Source: Brachypodius melanocephalos
Taxonomy: Eukaryota > Chordata > Aves > Passeriformes > Pycnonotidae
NCBI GenBank assembly: GCA_013398615.1
Contig: VZSR01003807.1
Coordinates: forward strand, 16,632,237 to 16,696,236
Direction of reading: 5' to 3'
Length of the DNA stretch: 64,000 nucleotides
The notes beneath the pieces are model-generated. The model made no database searches. It saw only the letters and a list, made by a program, of their open reading frames with translations, and was not told where the DNA came from. Positions within the stretch are counted from its first letter, which is position 1. Every line of letters starts with the position of its first letter. Made by a program: the position numbers and the translations under genes. Below are positions 39,361 to 52,598 of this stretch, in pieces.

Positions 39361-40071
39361 ATAGCAGTATGACTTCGAAGCACTTGCATCAACTTACATT
39401 TCAGAAATTTATTTTCAAGCTACTCAATAATATGCCTGTTTATTTTATCTGACAGGATGCCTTTTATTTGTTTGTTTGTTTTGTCAGGAAATGCTTTTAT
39501 CTCTAGCCTTTCTAGGGCTGAAAGTCCCTCAGCATGTCAGCTGTGTGAGGCTCTTGCAGGTCTATCCAATTATTTGCTGTGCAGCACAATGCACCAGGGT
39601 TTCAAAGTAGATTCTCACCTCTGTTTTCTTAAGACAAGCATGAAAGAAGCCTGTTCTACAGTTATAAGAACTCCAGAATATTTTTCTCTTATTCAGTTGG
39701 TTCCTGACCTGATTGTCCTCACATGAAAAAACAAATTAGCCAGCATTGTGGGATAAGGGCAGTTTTGCACAAAAGGTGCAGTGAGTCTCCCACTGACTGA
39801 AGCTGACCTGGACTTTGGTGTCAATAGAGATGTGCCCTGAGACCACACCATGCTCAGTACTCGCTGTTTTGTGCTGTATTCCTTCCACTTCCTTAACAAT
39901 CAATGAGCCAGAGGATTTTGAGGCTATGGTGTGCAAAACTCTATTCCTTGCTTATCTAAGTGTGCTGGGAAAAACCCTCTTGGCTTGATTGTTGTCTTTA
40001 ACACCACTGCCAAAAAACTGAAGACAAGCAAGATTAGGAGGCCATGCAGGTTTAAGTAAAAAAGAACACAC

Positions 40072-40077
40072 TTTATT
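40072..40077 (-). terminator. MYB: MYB distal poly(A) signal AATAAA
   Basis: AATAAA on the minus strand about 1.29 kb after the stop codon. This is close to the 3' UTR length of mammalian MYB. Cleavage would fall near 40,055. Other AATAAA words at 40,946-40,951 and 41,077-41,082 could give shorter 3' UTRs. Confidence 0.75.
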
Positions 40078-40350
40078 TATCTACAAGGCAGTACATTGTT
40101 GTATAAAAAAATTAAGTGCAGATAAAGCTGCACCAAATGCTATTAAGGCAGCAAAGTCAGAGGCTGTTATAAAAACACACAGAAATAAAAAAATAAAAAA
40201 AAATCAGTGTTTTGCCATATCAATAAAGATCATCGTATGGCAGTACAAAGAACCATGTATTTCTAAGAATCTGATTCAGTACACAAGACCCAAGTTAGGG
40301 AACAACTAGCTAGACATGGAACAAAAGAGACAACATGAACAAGACAGTGT

Positions 40351-40358
40351 TCTCCCAA
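40351..40358 (-). promoter_or_regulatory. miR-150 seed match (8-mer)
   Basis: The minus strand reads TTGGGAGA, the full 8-mer complement to the miR-150-5p seed. MYB is an established miR-150 target in mammalian lymphocytes. It lies 72 bases from the next site, close enough for cooperative action. Confidence 0.75.
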
Positions 40359-40429
40359 ACATATGAAGGTGCAATGCATGCTGTTACAAACCAATGAGAA
40401 ACAAAACAACACATCCACACAAATAAAAA

Positions 40430-40437
40430 TCTCCCAA
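40430..40437 (-). promoter_or_regulatory. miR-150 seed match (8-mer)
   Basis: A second TTGGGAGA on the minus strand, 79 bases start to start from the other 8-mer. Two miR-150 sites in the distal 3' UTR agree with what is described for mouse Myb. Confidence 0.75.
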
Positions 40438-41229
40438 GAACAGTGTTCAAAAATATTGCTTATTAAAAAAAGGGGAAAAATATAAATGATATAAAAAAAC
40501 AAAGAGGTGTGAAATGCTAGTGCATAGTCAATTAGCTAACATCAACATCTGGGTTTTTTCCACATAAAGCTCTACTGCTCCTTTTACACTAGCAGCATGT
40601 CTACACGCTAAGGTCTGTAGCAGCAAAACACAGTATTCATTTGGCATTTACAAAATTAAATTACTGAATAAAAATATAATTTTTCTCATAAATCTATGTT
40701 TCATACAGTAATATTTTTTAAAGCAAGCTAATTACCCACCCCCCCCAAACACACAATGTATAATGGCCTAGAACCAAAACAGAAAGGAGTATTTCAAGAG
40801 GCATGGATGTTTGAGCATTCACGATCTTGATCAGCTTTCCCCTTTTGCACAGACAAGCGTTTGTAGTAATGCTTTTCACTTCAGTATTTTACACCAATTC
40901 ATTTTGTTCAGTGATTTAAAATATATCTGTTTGAGTACCTGCTCTTTTATTATTAAAAAACAAAATAATAATAAAAAAGAAACAAACTAAACCCCACCCC
41001 TGGCTAGCACATCACTGAAATAACAATACTGGTGTATTAAGTCTGCTTGATCTCAAAAAGTACAAGAAAAATTATCTTTATTATAAGACTGCACTTAAGA
41101 TCATTAATTATTGATTCAAACTCAATACCTAATAATTTAGGCAAGTATCATTAAAAAAACACAAACTCTTAAGTTGGGTGAAATCCAACAAGAATATATA
41201 TGCTGAGTGACTAAATGCACTTTGTGCTG

Positions 41230-41236
41230 CTCCCAA
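41230..41236 (-). promoter_or_regulatory. miR-150 seed match (7-mer)
   Basis: The minus strand reads TTGGGAG without the final A, a 7-mer-m8 match about 130 bases after the stop. It is a weaker site class and could be chance. Confidence 0.45.
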
Positions 41237-41363
41237 CTGTTGTACCACAACAAAGATAGGCTCTTCTCCCATTCATGAAAAGTTCTCATGCAGAGGAACA
41301 GGAATTTCCCAGAGGAGGTGAAGTGTTCTCAAAACCATAATGCTTCTCTGTGTGTTGACCCTT

Positions 41364-41480
41364 TCACATCACCAGAGTCCGGGTGGGGAAGGTGGCCATG
41401 TATTTGCGCCCCTGATCCGTCAGAGCCATCTGATCCTCGATCTTCCCGCAGGACGCTGACTCCCAGGTGTTGTTTAGATG
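41364..41480 (-). CDS. MYB: MYB last coding exon (exon 15), stop TGA
   Basis: The acceptor AATTTAG precedes 38 codons and the TGA at 41,364-41,366. The segment starts HLNNTWESASCGK and ends FPTRTLVM, the conserved c-Myb C-terminus. It closes the negative regulatory region, which limits the activity of full-length c-Myb. Phase 0 matches exon 14. It is separated from exon 14 by a 9.6-kb intron, by far the longest in the visible part of the gene. Confidence 0.97.
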   Translation of the reverse strand, partial: HLNNTWESASCGKIEDQMALTDQGRKYMATFPTRTLVM

Positions 41481-44400
41481 CTAAATTAGGAGAGAGAGAG
41501 AGAGATGTAGTTTGAATGCTGTGTGATTTATCCACAGTCTCAAACAAAGCTGGCCCTGCTCACAATTAACTGTTCCATGAACAGGCAGTGGGATGTCGTC
41601 CTGTCCCCCAAGAAATTGAAATTTCAACACAACAGGCAAAAAAAATGTCACCCTGACTTCTCAGCTAGCGACCACAGGGGCAGATAGACCAGATGATGTG
41701 CAGAGGGGGCACCACAAGAGATCCAAACTGTCCTGCTTCTCTCTCAGACAGTGTGTTTTTTATAAGGCCATATCTATATCCTTGCCTTTAATCCTTCAGG
41801 AAGGTCTAAATGAGAATGTGCTTGGTGGGTGAACTTTACAGTCAACAGAGCACGGACAGGCTACAGTCCACAGTTAAAATATTCAGTGTTGTTACCATGC
41901 ACAAATTCCTGCCAAACCTCCACTCTAAAAATGCAGCTGCTCTGTCCTGGAGTTCCCTAAAGGAACCTGAATCCTCGACAGCCTGACCACGGCTGCGGAG
42001 GATTCCCGCACTCAAAGCTGCTTTCACCTGTGTGCAGCGATCAGCACCCACTCAACAACTCAGCTCCTCTGGCAAAAGAGAAGGGAGGGGGGCTCGACTC
42101 TCAGCAGAAACAGCTTTTTAATTATCATGTAAGCCATTTCACTTTTTGTGGTATTTATGGAGGTTGCAGACACCATTTAGTATAATGTTTAAACGAGATA
42201 AACCTATCTGCAGAGGGTTGTGTGTGCTGTATTTATTTACTCATTACACGAGAGACATTTCTCATTGCCTTAAGCTATAAACAGCAATGAAATTTCAAAG
42301 CTCCTGGAATTTACCAGGATACATGCTTTTATTTTTTTTCTACTGAACTCTCTCACTTACTCAGTGTGTCTGCCTTTCCACACTGAAATTTTCTCTAAGA
42401 CCTGAATAAAACCTCTATTAACGCGTAGTTAGCTGTACAAATACTCTGTATTCAAAAAATGCACACAATTGTGCTTATCTTTCCACAAGGGGAACCCAGT
42501 ACGGCTGAATATTGAAAAGGTGTATGCTCAGGATCCACCAGTTAAGACAAGTCAGGAGAAACCTTTCTCTGTTCTCCATTGCATTCAAAAAGGATCATAC
42601 TTGCAGTACAACAACTACATTGTTCAAAGAGGTGTCCAAAGCCTTCCCAACCTCTGGGACACCGGGTGAATCATAATGAGTGGACTGCAAACCATCTGCA
42701 AAGAGCAGAACTGTCCTGGCATGCCCATGGCTCTTTCTGCCAACTCCTACTTGCTAACTTTGCAAAAGGATCCTTACACTATTCTCTAGCCTAAATGTTT
42801 ACAGAATGCTCTTCTGACTGTAAACAGTGTTATCTAAGCCATATGGATAGTAAAAGGCTGGGCAACTATGAAATACAGATAATTTCACATAACATGCCCT
42901 AATCAGGGCACCAGTACAAACACAGGGACCGAGGTTCCTGCTATGGAGGGCTTACAGCCTAAAAAAAGGGACAAACCCAGTGAATAACTAGGCAAGTGTG
43001 TTAGTCCTCTGCAAATTTCTGCTGGGCTTCCCTAGACATGGTTTTCTCTTCTCTGCAGAGAAGTTCCAAATGTTACCTCTTCTCCTGGATGCCATTTTGC
43101 AAGCAAAACTGCTGAGCTTCAGTAGGAATTCCCTTTCTGAAGGAGAACCAGGTCAAGCCTCAAATCACTAACTTTCTGCAGTTTTTGTGGGAAAGCTGCA
43201 TTTGTGCAGTGAGCAGACATGCCATACACCTCTTTTCTAGAGCTGTGTACCTTGTGCTGCGGCTCAGCTGAGGGCACATGGCAGAAAGCAGGTGTGACAC
43301 ACTTTCTGCGTGCCACAGACCCGCATGCAACACACCACAGCTCCTTTTATGTTTTGGTTAAACAATTTCCAGGGTAACTTTTTCAAAGGTACCTACACAA
43401 GCTGGGAACCTACAACTCCCTATTGATCCTCAGTGGGACTCAGGCACCTGTGCTTCATTTCCCCTGCTGTTTTAGAGGTATTTGCATGAGGAACTAAATT
43501 AATGCCTGGTATAACACCATGGGTTTAACTTAGATGTTGGATTTATTCTGCACACCTCAAAAGCAGCTGATAGTTCCTGAATATCTGTACTTTCCAAGGA
43601 CAGAAATATGCATATAACCAATATTTCCCTGTGATCCCTCAAAGATTCAATGCACCAATCTAGAAATAAGAGACCAGCAGTCCCTTAAGTAACTGGAAAT
43701 ATGTAAAGAAAAGTCTATTTGTCACAGTATGTCAATTTCTGAAAAATACAAATAACTTCTGGTAAGGAGTGTCCCTATTTCATAAATTAGGCTTAATTGT
43801 TAGCATCTACACTGAGCTCTTTGTATTAACAGCCATGTGCTTACTAGGAAAAAAAATCTGTATCCTGATATCACCAACATCTCAGCAGGCTGCTACATGT
43901 CACTCATTCCACGGAAAGCCTGGTCTTCATCTTTAACCTGATGTCAGTGTGGCAGAAGCTGCTCAGGCAGGCAGTAACCCTCTGCCCTCCCACTGGGCTT
44001 GGCTGCCCCGGGGAGCACTGGGCAGCAGATACAGCACAGGAGGACCAGCTCCACCCTTCACTTGAGCCTGCTCGAAACAAGTTCAGCTTTGCTGTAGGGA
44101 CAGAAAAGTTTCCATCCATGTCTTATTTTTCCCAGAAAATTACACTATTTACACATTTTTCCCTCCTCCCTATTGTGACAAACTTAAGAAAAGAGTCTAA
44201 CTCTGCATCTCGGTGATAATGGTGAGAGCTCTGCTCCTGTGAAGAAAGAAGAATTGGACCCGAAGTAGTGTGTTTTCTGATGCAGCATATTTACTAACAC
44301 AGCTTTCCATTCTACCCTTGGGGAGCTCAGATAACATTTAAGTGGGTATTTTCAATAAACATTTTCTGTCTGAAGCCCTAGCTCTCGGCAGCCAACACAA

Positions 44401-45240
44401 AACAAAGCACAATGCCTGATCCTTGCCAGCCCTGCAGCGCCGTGCCAGAGGCACGTGTGAAAGTCACGCTGAGGGGAGCAGGTTTCCTTCCCTCCTTGGC
44501 ACGGAGTGCTGGGTCCTACAGTCCAGGCAGAGCGCCTTGCTGGGCCTGGTCACACACAGCTACGGGATCCCTTGGTAAAAAGGGAAGAAAGGGATGCCAC
44601 AATGGCTCCTTCCACGCCAGCATCGCAGCAAGTACTGACAGGGCTCTGTTACAGGACAGTGGCAGTGCCCCACAGACAGCAGTGCTCAACAAATGTATCA
44701 AAAGAAAAGAGACCCAGGCATGCAGGAAATCAGCACAGAAAACCCCAGCCAGAACACTCCTGCATCCTCCTGAGCACACTTACAGGTCTAACTCTGCAAA
44801 TCAATGGATGGAAACAAGATCTTGGTAACCAGAAGCCAGAAGGCCTGGCCCAAACCCCACCAAAATTGATGGACATGTTTTCACTGATCCATCCAGTTTA
44901 ATTCAGTCATGTAAGAGTGAGGTACTCATTTTGGCACCTAAATTCCTAGCCAGTGGGGAGTGAAAGGGATTTCCAGAGTAAATTCTTTCCACATATACAA
45001 TTTTTTCATTGTCTCACAGAGTAGGAAACTAGTTTTAATTTTGCTGTCAATTAAAAGAGTTTAAACCTTTTCAGCCAGTACTTCCACTGTATTTTTCTCT
45101 TCCAAACACAGCAGTTTCTCTCTTTAAGCTAAATTCGGGAGTCGGGGAAGAGAAGAAAGTATAACACTATGAGTTCCCATAGGATTAAATTACAGATTAA
45201 TTACATGGTACAATTCCAGCTATGTCATTCTCCCTGTCCC

Positions 45241-45278
45241 TTTTCTTTTTCTCTCTCTCTCTTTTTTTTTTTTTTTTA
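45241..45278. repeat. CT/T-rich simple repeat
   Basis: TTTTC and CT units run into an 18-base T run inside MYB intron 14. On the gene strand this is an A/GA-rich tract, so it is not a splice polypyrimidine tract for MYB. Confidence 0.85.
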
Positions 45279-48200
45279 AAACCTCAATAATCCTACCAGT
45301 ACATCCTTCTCCTGGCTGCAAAACTACCTTATTTATCCTGCAATATGCCTTCAACTGCCCTCAGGCAAACGTGAACTGTAAACAAACTGTCAAAGCTGTA
45401 ACTGGGATATCCAGTTAAAGCACTTTGAATAAAAACTTGGACCATCTAGAGAAAACAGACCAGAGCAAGGGAAGAAAACAATGTGGAAAGGTGCTCTTCT
45501 AACAGAACTAGTCCTTCTGCTCTTGTAGCCCAGACTGCCTTTTCATGTGCTGTCTCTATAGCTCAAGAAACCCCCTGTGTTACAACACCTTTTGAGTTAG
45601 AAGCCAGTGCCAAAACCAAACACTGCTGCAGTCCTGCAGTGCTGAGTTCCCAAACTGATGAAAGGCTAGTAGAAATCCTTGGGCAAAGAACTGTGTTAGA
45701 AGACAGATTTTACATCTCTGTTCTGCTGGCAGGTAGCTTCAGCAACTCCAGCAAAGCTAGTGGTGTTAAAAACATTCCCACTAATTTAGCCAACCTTTGC
45801 TGGTATTTAAAAATAATTTTTAAAAAGATAGTGTATTTAAAATATTTTAAATGCTCAGGCTATTAGGAGATCTCTTATTGTGTTTCGCTGCTGCAGAAAG
45901 CTGGATTTTTTGCCAGCTTTCTCTTAGATTACATGGTATGGATTGTCTGCAGAATGTGCCACTGAAAAGAAGGCTTGCAACAGAAATGGAGCACTCCTGA
46001 AACAGTAAAATGATGCACTAAACAAAACAATTTCCTAGCAGCATACAGATGACTAGCATAAGACAACGTATGAATAACATGGCTTTCTATTCTGTAAGGA
46101 TGCAGAACTGGCAGAAATCTATCTACACCAGACTGTAAGGACCAACTAAAAACTAAAGTGACCATAAATTAATTTTTTATCTCATTTGACAAGACAGAAC
46201 ACTATTTCTACCCCTGTTGCTATCTTTCCTCTGGGGCACAGGACAAACTTCTCCTAAACTCTGAGGGTTTCTGAGTTGCTCAGAAGTACATCTTGCTAAA
46301 TGTGAAAGAATAAGATGGTCCAGCTTTTCAGCTTTTGTTATAAGCATGATACCAGAGCTAGAAAGAGCTATTTGATAGCATTTTTAAGAGCTTAACTCTG
46401 AAGTTCTCACTCAGATAAAACTCCTGCTCAAGATGTATGAGCTTGCCAAGTAAGATGAATGGACAAGATATGGAAGTGGGCTAAGCACCTGCAATGAGGA
46501 TATTCTTCCCCTCTCCAGTTTTGTTTAAAAGTATTTTTTATTATTATTTATTTTTCTCTTTTTTCCCCCAGAAGATCAGAATACATAGCCGCAAACGTGA
46601 CCAATAGTTAAACTGTCACTTTTCTTCCTGAGAGACCATCACCAGCTCAGAGCAGCTGTAACTTCCAATCTGTTTGCAACCCAAATTCTGCCTACCTGGG
46701 AGGAAAACATGCAACGACTGCTTGTAACTTTGAACCTTCTCTGGCTCCCTTAGCTGTGGCAAGGATATCTCCTTCCTGTACACGTCAATCACTGAGGAGA
46801 GAAGGGGCAACACAAGCAAGGGAAACTTGTGGGGCTCCCTTCTCTTGCTGTGCAAATCTCAAACACAGCGTGCTTCCCCCTCTCCCCTGATTAAACAAAG
46901 AAAAGTGTGAGATTTCATACTTTTCCCCCAAAAAGCCATGGGGGAAAAACAGAGAAAGCCTGCTGTTGCAGGAGACCATGCTGCCTTCCTGGCCATTTTG
47001 TCTTACAACCAGCTGCAAATAAAACAACATTTCACATTTTAAACTGAGAAAATTAAGCTTCATGACAGCTCAAACACTTGAAAAAAGGTTAACCAAGTAA
47101 CTGTTTTGAAATCCTTTAAACTTACTCTTTGAAGAAAATGGCTACATAAACCACCGAAAGTCAGGAAATTCGAGCTGAAATGTGTCAGTCTGTGGTTAAA
47201 AAATGGAAAGTGACAGGAGCTAGGGGGTTGAAGAACATTCTCTTTAGCTTGCAGGGCTTCTACCTTGTGTTGTTTCCTTTGTTACTGGGGGAAGAAGATA
47301 TCAAAGCAGTGCTATTTTCTTAAAAGGCTCCATTTCATGGTGTCTTTTGATAGCCTGCAGGGTTAGGTGGAAGGTCTGTGATTTAGCCTACTTTTCTATC
47401 TGTTAAAATGTCTATGTTAGGATAGTTTGTATTATGTACCGCTACTGCTACAGAACATAATGTGAAATAAAATTTAACTTTTACATAGGAAGGTCCAGAA
47501 ACAGAGGGGTTTTTATGTAACATCTTACAAGGCAAAATTCAAGTACATGCTCAGTACAGATCATCTGTTTGTCTTGGTACTGGAATATGTTTTATCCCAA
47601 AATCTTAACTCTTGGAAAAGTTGCTGTTGAGACCAAAATCTCCCTGACACACAACTAAGTGACAAAAATATAGGGTGCAAAACTACAGGTTTTAACTAAC
47701 CCCATGAATACAAAACAGAAATATTTGGGATCTACGCAATGGAGATTAAGTCTACCCCAAGGCAACATGTGGGTTTGGTGAGACATTCCTGTTCCTGCCA
47801 GTCTGATCATACTCAATGCACCACCATGAGAGCTGTGACATAGGACAGAAGAGCTGGCTGAACCTCCACACTTTACCGGAAAGATCTGACACAAAACTGC
47901 CTTTACAACCAGTGTCTTAGGGAGAGTTAACAGGGGATTGAATGAGGATAAAGCCCAAACTCCTCTTAGGTCTACAGAGGCTTCTTCTCCCTTTTCTCTA
48001 TGCAGCACTGACAACACCAAACACCAGTGGTGTTACAGGGAGCTACCTGACCTCACATGTCAAATGATGCAACATGGTGTTCCTGCTAAGTGATGGTGAA
48101 TCATGTTGTGCTATCTGATATGGTCATCAGCTGCTATTTACTAAATGGCATATGATCAGTCATGTACCCAAAATGCAGTAAAAATATCATTAGAGATGTG

Positions 48201-51037
48201 TTTGAACGTTTGCTACTCTTGCCTTCTTTGGAATTTAACAGCAAAACAATAAGTAATCAAGGATTTTGATTAGTTTATCACTAGCCAAATATCTTTGTGT
48301 AAATGTAGTGCAAATTATTAAAGCAATGGAAAACTGTGGGCTGGTAAATATACCCACTCCCTCTTTTCTAAGTTCAAATTTAAAAGGAAATGGAATTTTA
48401 AAAACCGATCATATTAAAGAGACCCCTAAGTTTAGTGCTGTCTTTGTTTCTCTCTTCCCTCTCCATGCACAGATCCCAAGGTACAGAGATTGCTGTAATT
48501 CTTTCTTGGACTGAAGTCAATGAGAATTTGCCTAAGTAAGAACAGTTGGATCAGGCCCAAAATATTAACAGCAGCAATGTCAACATATGCAGACACAATT
48601 AAATTTCACCCACATGAGTTCCCCCATGCTTAATGTCTACTTTTATGGGATCAGTGGATTTAGTCCAGTGTTTGTTTGTGTCCATGCATGTGTTCACATG
48701 TGAGGGTGAGATACCAAACCCTAAACCAGGAAGGGTAGAAAGCATAGGACAGTAACGTGCTAAAATCTGGTCATGTACAGGATGCAAACAGTAAAAACAA
48801 CAGCAAGCACAAAGGCTAACGTTTTCCATGGCTTTGCACCCTTTAGACATGCTATGCCCTAGTCATATGGGTCCAATTACACTGGGGTGGAGGAGGAGAA
48901 ATAGGGACAGAGCAGCAGCAGTTTCTGGTGTGACACACAGCCAGACTTCATGTTCTTTCTGAGCTGCACGAGGCCACACTCCTCCCTGTGACACGAAGCC
49001 AAGCAGCTTCACCATTACTCTTAACCACGACACCAAGTCCAAACCAGAGAGTGCAGCCACAGGCAGACAATACTGCATTGTTATAAAAAGTCTGTGTTTC
49101 ATTCTGAAAAAGCTGTCTGTGCCACCATCACAGAAACCCCAAGCCTCATTCTTCATTAAAGATTGCAATTCAGCTGAAAAGCTCAATGTTTCATCAGCAG
49201 AGAGAACAATTTTACCCTCATACTAGTACACCAAGAAGCTGCATACTAACTATTCATTGTGGGGCTTTTTACAACTACTTTTTCTTTCTATTCAACACAC
49301 TTTAAACACTGAGAGGAGTTGGGAAGTCCTTTTTAACTCAGTTCCTACTTAAGAAAAAGTCCTCTTTATCCAAACAATGAGCATACCTGACTTTTAACAT
49401 GGTTTTCCTGAGCAAGGACTGAAGAATTGAATCCAGAATGATCCACAAATTGACTCATGTAAACTTCCTGAGCAAAAATCAGCATGAGTGAGGACAGAAG
49501 GTTAAACAAGCCCCTTCGTTTACAGCAGCTTGTAAAGAAATTATTTTTAGATAGCAGGAAACATAACACCGGTACACCAAAGATCAAAAGATCCTATTTT
49601 ACAGACCTCTCAGATCCTTCTTTTTTATTACAGCCAGAGTGCAGGCAACTACCACTAACAGGACAACACACAGCCCACGCTGTTTAGCTACCTGAAAGTC
49701 TTGCCTTAAAGCTGTGAAGGAGCCCAGAGTTTGGCTGGTGTCACGGTTCAGACAGGTGTTGGGATGCAGCAGGGCTGAGCTCGTGAGGACCAGCAGCCTC
49801 CTCCCACACACCCACCAGGGAGCTCCAGGAACCCCCTGCAAAGCTGGAAACCCGGGCTCCTTTGCCACGAGGTGGGTCTGAATCCAGCCCCTATACACTG
49901 CCCTAGACCAGGGGCAGTGGATGTGCAAACCCTTCTCTTGGCTGTCTACCATAGTGCAGCCGAGAAACACAGCTCACGAGGGAAGAGCAGATAAACAATA
50001 CTGGGTGTGAATCTTTGACCTCTACAGACACCCCCATGCCAAGGGGAGTCCTAGTTTCTGCTCTCCAAAGCTGTTTTTCTTCAAATGATTCTGCAGCAGA
50101 AAATACGAGCCTACTCCATGGCAAACTGTGCCGAATGGGGACATGTGTAAAATTTTACTATCTCCTTTTTTAATGCCTGGCTAGAAATGCTTAATCAAAA
50201 CCAGCCTTTATTCATTCCTTCCTACTGTAAATAAGCCTTAATGTAAATTCTGGAAAGAGGGAGGAAAGAAAGGATTAGCCATGTGGACTATGTGTCTGAA
50301 AGTCAGGAACTATGGAGTTACAGTTTCCTTCCTGACAGTGACTCACCCTGGGGAATGAGACATCTTCCTTTGGTTCTCCCATGTCGAGAAGGGCTACAAA
50401 ATCACTTACTCATCTACCTCGGAAATACAGAAATTATGTTTTGTTTTCTGAAAGACTTGCTGTGGGTTCCACCTAAAGTACACAAGAGCTGCCAAACTGG
50501 CTGCTTGTGACTTTGGATCAGCCCCTGTGCAACAGCTCTGTTTTAAAACACAGCAAATGTCAATGTTTGTTAACACTTGGCAAAAGCACAGACATGTAAA
50601 CGTCTGACCTAAATTACAACAATTACACATTTAGCCTTCACTGGGGAAAGGCCATCCTGGTGCTGGGCTGGATGGGCAATACTGGCCACACCTGTGCCAG
50701 CCAGGCAGTGTTGGAGTCTCTCCTCTAATACCCAAGGCCAGTCACAAATCCTGGCCACCACCACACCACTCAAATCTCCAAAACAACAGTCTACAACAAG
50801 TCTATAGAAAAAAAAACGCTCTGATCCACGTTAATTCCCAATTCACCAATTTCACACTGTATCCAGCTGAGTTACATACAATACCCCACACACAGGGCTG
50901 TGCCTTGTTTAGCTCCATGGCTCTGCTGCAGCCACTGTGCCCCCATGCTCCACAGGCAAAGTGAGATCCTTAGCCACATTCATCTGAACATTTCATTCTT
51001 CCATACCCAAAATTTAAAATCGGTCTGTGAGAAAGCA

Positions 51038-51078
51038 ATATATATATATATATAGATGCATATATGTATTTTTATATA
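51038..51078. repeat. AT dinucleotide microsatellite
   Basis: About eight AT units followed by imperfect TATATG-type copies, starting some 30 bases inside MYB intron 14 from the exon 14 donor. Length change here could affect the region just after that donor. Confidence 0.85.
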
Positions 51079-51108
51079 CAGAGGATACTTTTATCAGAGA
51101 ATAATTAC

Positions 51109-51216
51109 CTGTAGAGGACTAGCTAGTGGCCTGTTTCTAGGTACTGCAGCTGTTTTGTGAAAACTATCATCATCTTCAGATACAGGCATCTTTAAAATGG
51201 AACTGGTAAGAAGATT
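51109..51216 (-). CDS. MYB: MYB exon 14
   Basis: Acceptor CTGTTCAG, 36 codons in phase 0, donor GTAAT. It reads from NLLTSSILKMPVSEDDDSF to RNRPLASPLQ. This is part of the C-terminal negative regulatory region. The acidic run EDDD and the SP dipeptides fit a disordered, phosphorylatable tail. The donor lacks the usual G at +5, so it is weaker than its neighbours, and it faces the longest intron. Confidence 0.96.
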
Positions 51217-51814
51217 CTGAACAGGAAAAGAAAAAAGAAAAAGGTCTTCAGCAACTCATGAGAAGAACCTGAATTGAAATGCACTGTAAGTAAACTCAGC
51301 TTGAGTGCAGAAGTTGCTACACTGGGCACAGCTACAGATGAGAAGCAGACCTCGGGCTGGTGTCCCTGGGTCTCAGCTTTAGAGGAGCATTGCCCTGTGC
51401 AAGGGTTTTCAATCCATCCAAGAATCCCAAGTTCAAGAATAACAGTAACACCAAATAGTTACTGTACTCATGCAAGGTCTCCTTTGCAAAAACCAAGAGA
51501 GATTCTCTCTTTCACCAGTTTTTAACTCCACGACCTAGTCATTTCTACACACAGGTGCAGGCATCCTTCAGGTGTAGGCTCTTCAAAGCCTGTGGGCTGC
51601 AAAATGACAGCAACTTCTTCAACTTTCTATAGGCATCAGTGATAATTAAGAGTAGCATTTTGCTTTTTATACTTAGTACAGGAAAATTATGAGGAAATAA
51701 GGAATAAAGCCTACTTGTGAAGAAGATCAGAAAAAATACTCTCTCTTGCATTTAAGAATTGAACAGAGATGTAAAACAAAGAACTCCTTTGATGGTGTGA
51801 AAACTTATACTTAC
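51217..51814 (-). other. MYB intron 13
   Basis: About 600 bases of intron; no extra exon or repeat seen. Confidence 0.85.
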
Positions 51815-51925
51815 TGGCACATCTTCCATAGTAGATCCCGGTGTAAAGAGCTGAGTGTTCAGGTTTTCTCCTTCCCAGTGACTTGAGCAAAAAAAATTTC
51901 CAGCTTTATCTGTTGGGGACTCCAC
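51815..51925 (-). CDS. MYB: MYB exon 13 (EVES region)
   Basis: Acceptor TTTCAG, 37 codons in phase 0, donor GTAAG. It starts VESPTDKAGNFFC and ends TMEDVP. With the last Glu of exon 12 it makes the EVES motif followed by PT, the region that folds back on the DNA-binding domain; the Ser-Pro here is the known proline-directed (MAPK-type) phosphorylation site. It also completes the second SUMO-type site (IKQE) at the exon 12/13 border. A run of eight T within the exon is a small slippage risk. Confidence 0.97.
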
Positions 51926-52598
51926 CTGAAAGCAGAAAAGGCATGATTCAAACACCACATAACTGGCCAGGAGATTTCTGTCAGTTGCTTAACAAATTGA
52001 ACAAATATTCTTCACAGAGGTGCACAATGCATGTTTACAGCAACATCTTTTACAGCAGCCTTGCTCTTTGCAGAAGAAAAAAGTTCAAGGTTCTCCAAAA
52101 ATCCCCATCTAATAAAACTTTGAATACTTGCACTCAGTGCTCTGTCGGTATTCAGGAGTTTAATCCCCTAGAAAGGACTGAGAATATATGTATTTTTAGA
52201 ACTTTAGTGACAAAGTAATATAATGCAATGTCCTCAAATGTTCAGGTTTCTAAGTCACTCCATGGAGCTTGGTCCCCATGGGGTTCTTCTATACTTTTCA
52301 CCAATATTTGAAAGATTCAATCCAAATTCATGTCTAATTTTTCTTTTCTTTTTAAGTTTCAAACGAAAACTGCATTAGAACGGCCCAAGCAAACCCCTGC
52401 TGAAAACAGCAGAAAGACTTCTATGGAAATCAATGGGAGATGAATTAGACATGCCTAGTGTACTATATGGAACCGACACTAAGATCTTGGGGCTCACATG
52501 AAAGAAAAACAGACAGCTATTTAACAGAAAAGGCATTGCTATAAGTTTCTCAGCAAAGAGTTCTGAATTAAATTGCCTCAGGTAAGTTTGAGATTTAC
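51926..52598 (-). other. MYB intron 12
   Basis: About 670 bases; no further exon or repeat recognised. Confidence 0.85.

Larger units (their letters stand above)
28974..40054. other. AHI1-MYB intergenic spacer, right part
   Basis: I see no supported exon or RNA gene. Notable contents are a TA/GA microsatellite at 34.24 kb, a cluster of possible factor sites at 33.2-33.3 kb, and GC-richer pockets at 31.74-32.0 and 38.8-39.36 kb in which several frames are open on both strands. The last pocket lies about 0.7 kb past the MYB poly(A) signal and follows a strong acceptor-like tract. Without transcript data these pockets stay unassigned. Confidence 0.6.
40055..41363 (-). other. MYB: MYB 3' UTR
   Basis: About 1.3 kb of AT-rich non-coding sequence between the TGA stop and the distal AATAAA. 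It holds three seed matches to miR-150 (40,351-40,358, 40,430-40,437 and 41,230-41,236) and two earlier AATAAA words, so choice of poly(A) site would decide how many miR-150 sites a transcript carries. Only the stop-proximal 7-mer survives in the two shorter forms. Confidence 0.85.
41481..51108 (-). other. MYB intron 14 (9.6 kb)
   Basis: No further exon was identified. It contains a CT/T tract (45,241-45,278), a T-rich stretch near 46.53-46.57 kb and an AT microsatellite near its upstream end. GC-richer patches at 44.4-44.8 and 49.7-50.1 kb hold short chance frames on both strands. No CR1 or LTR was recognised. Confidence 0.8.
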
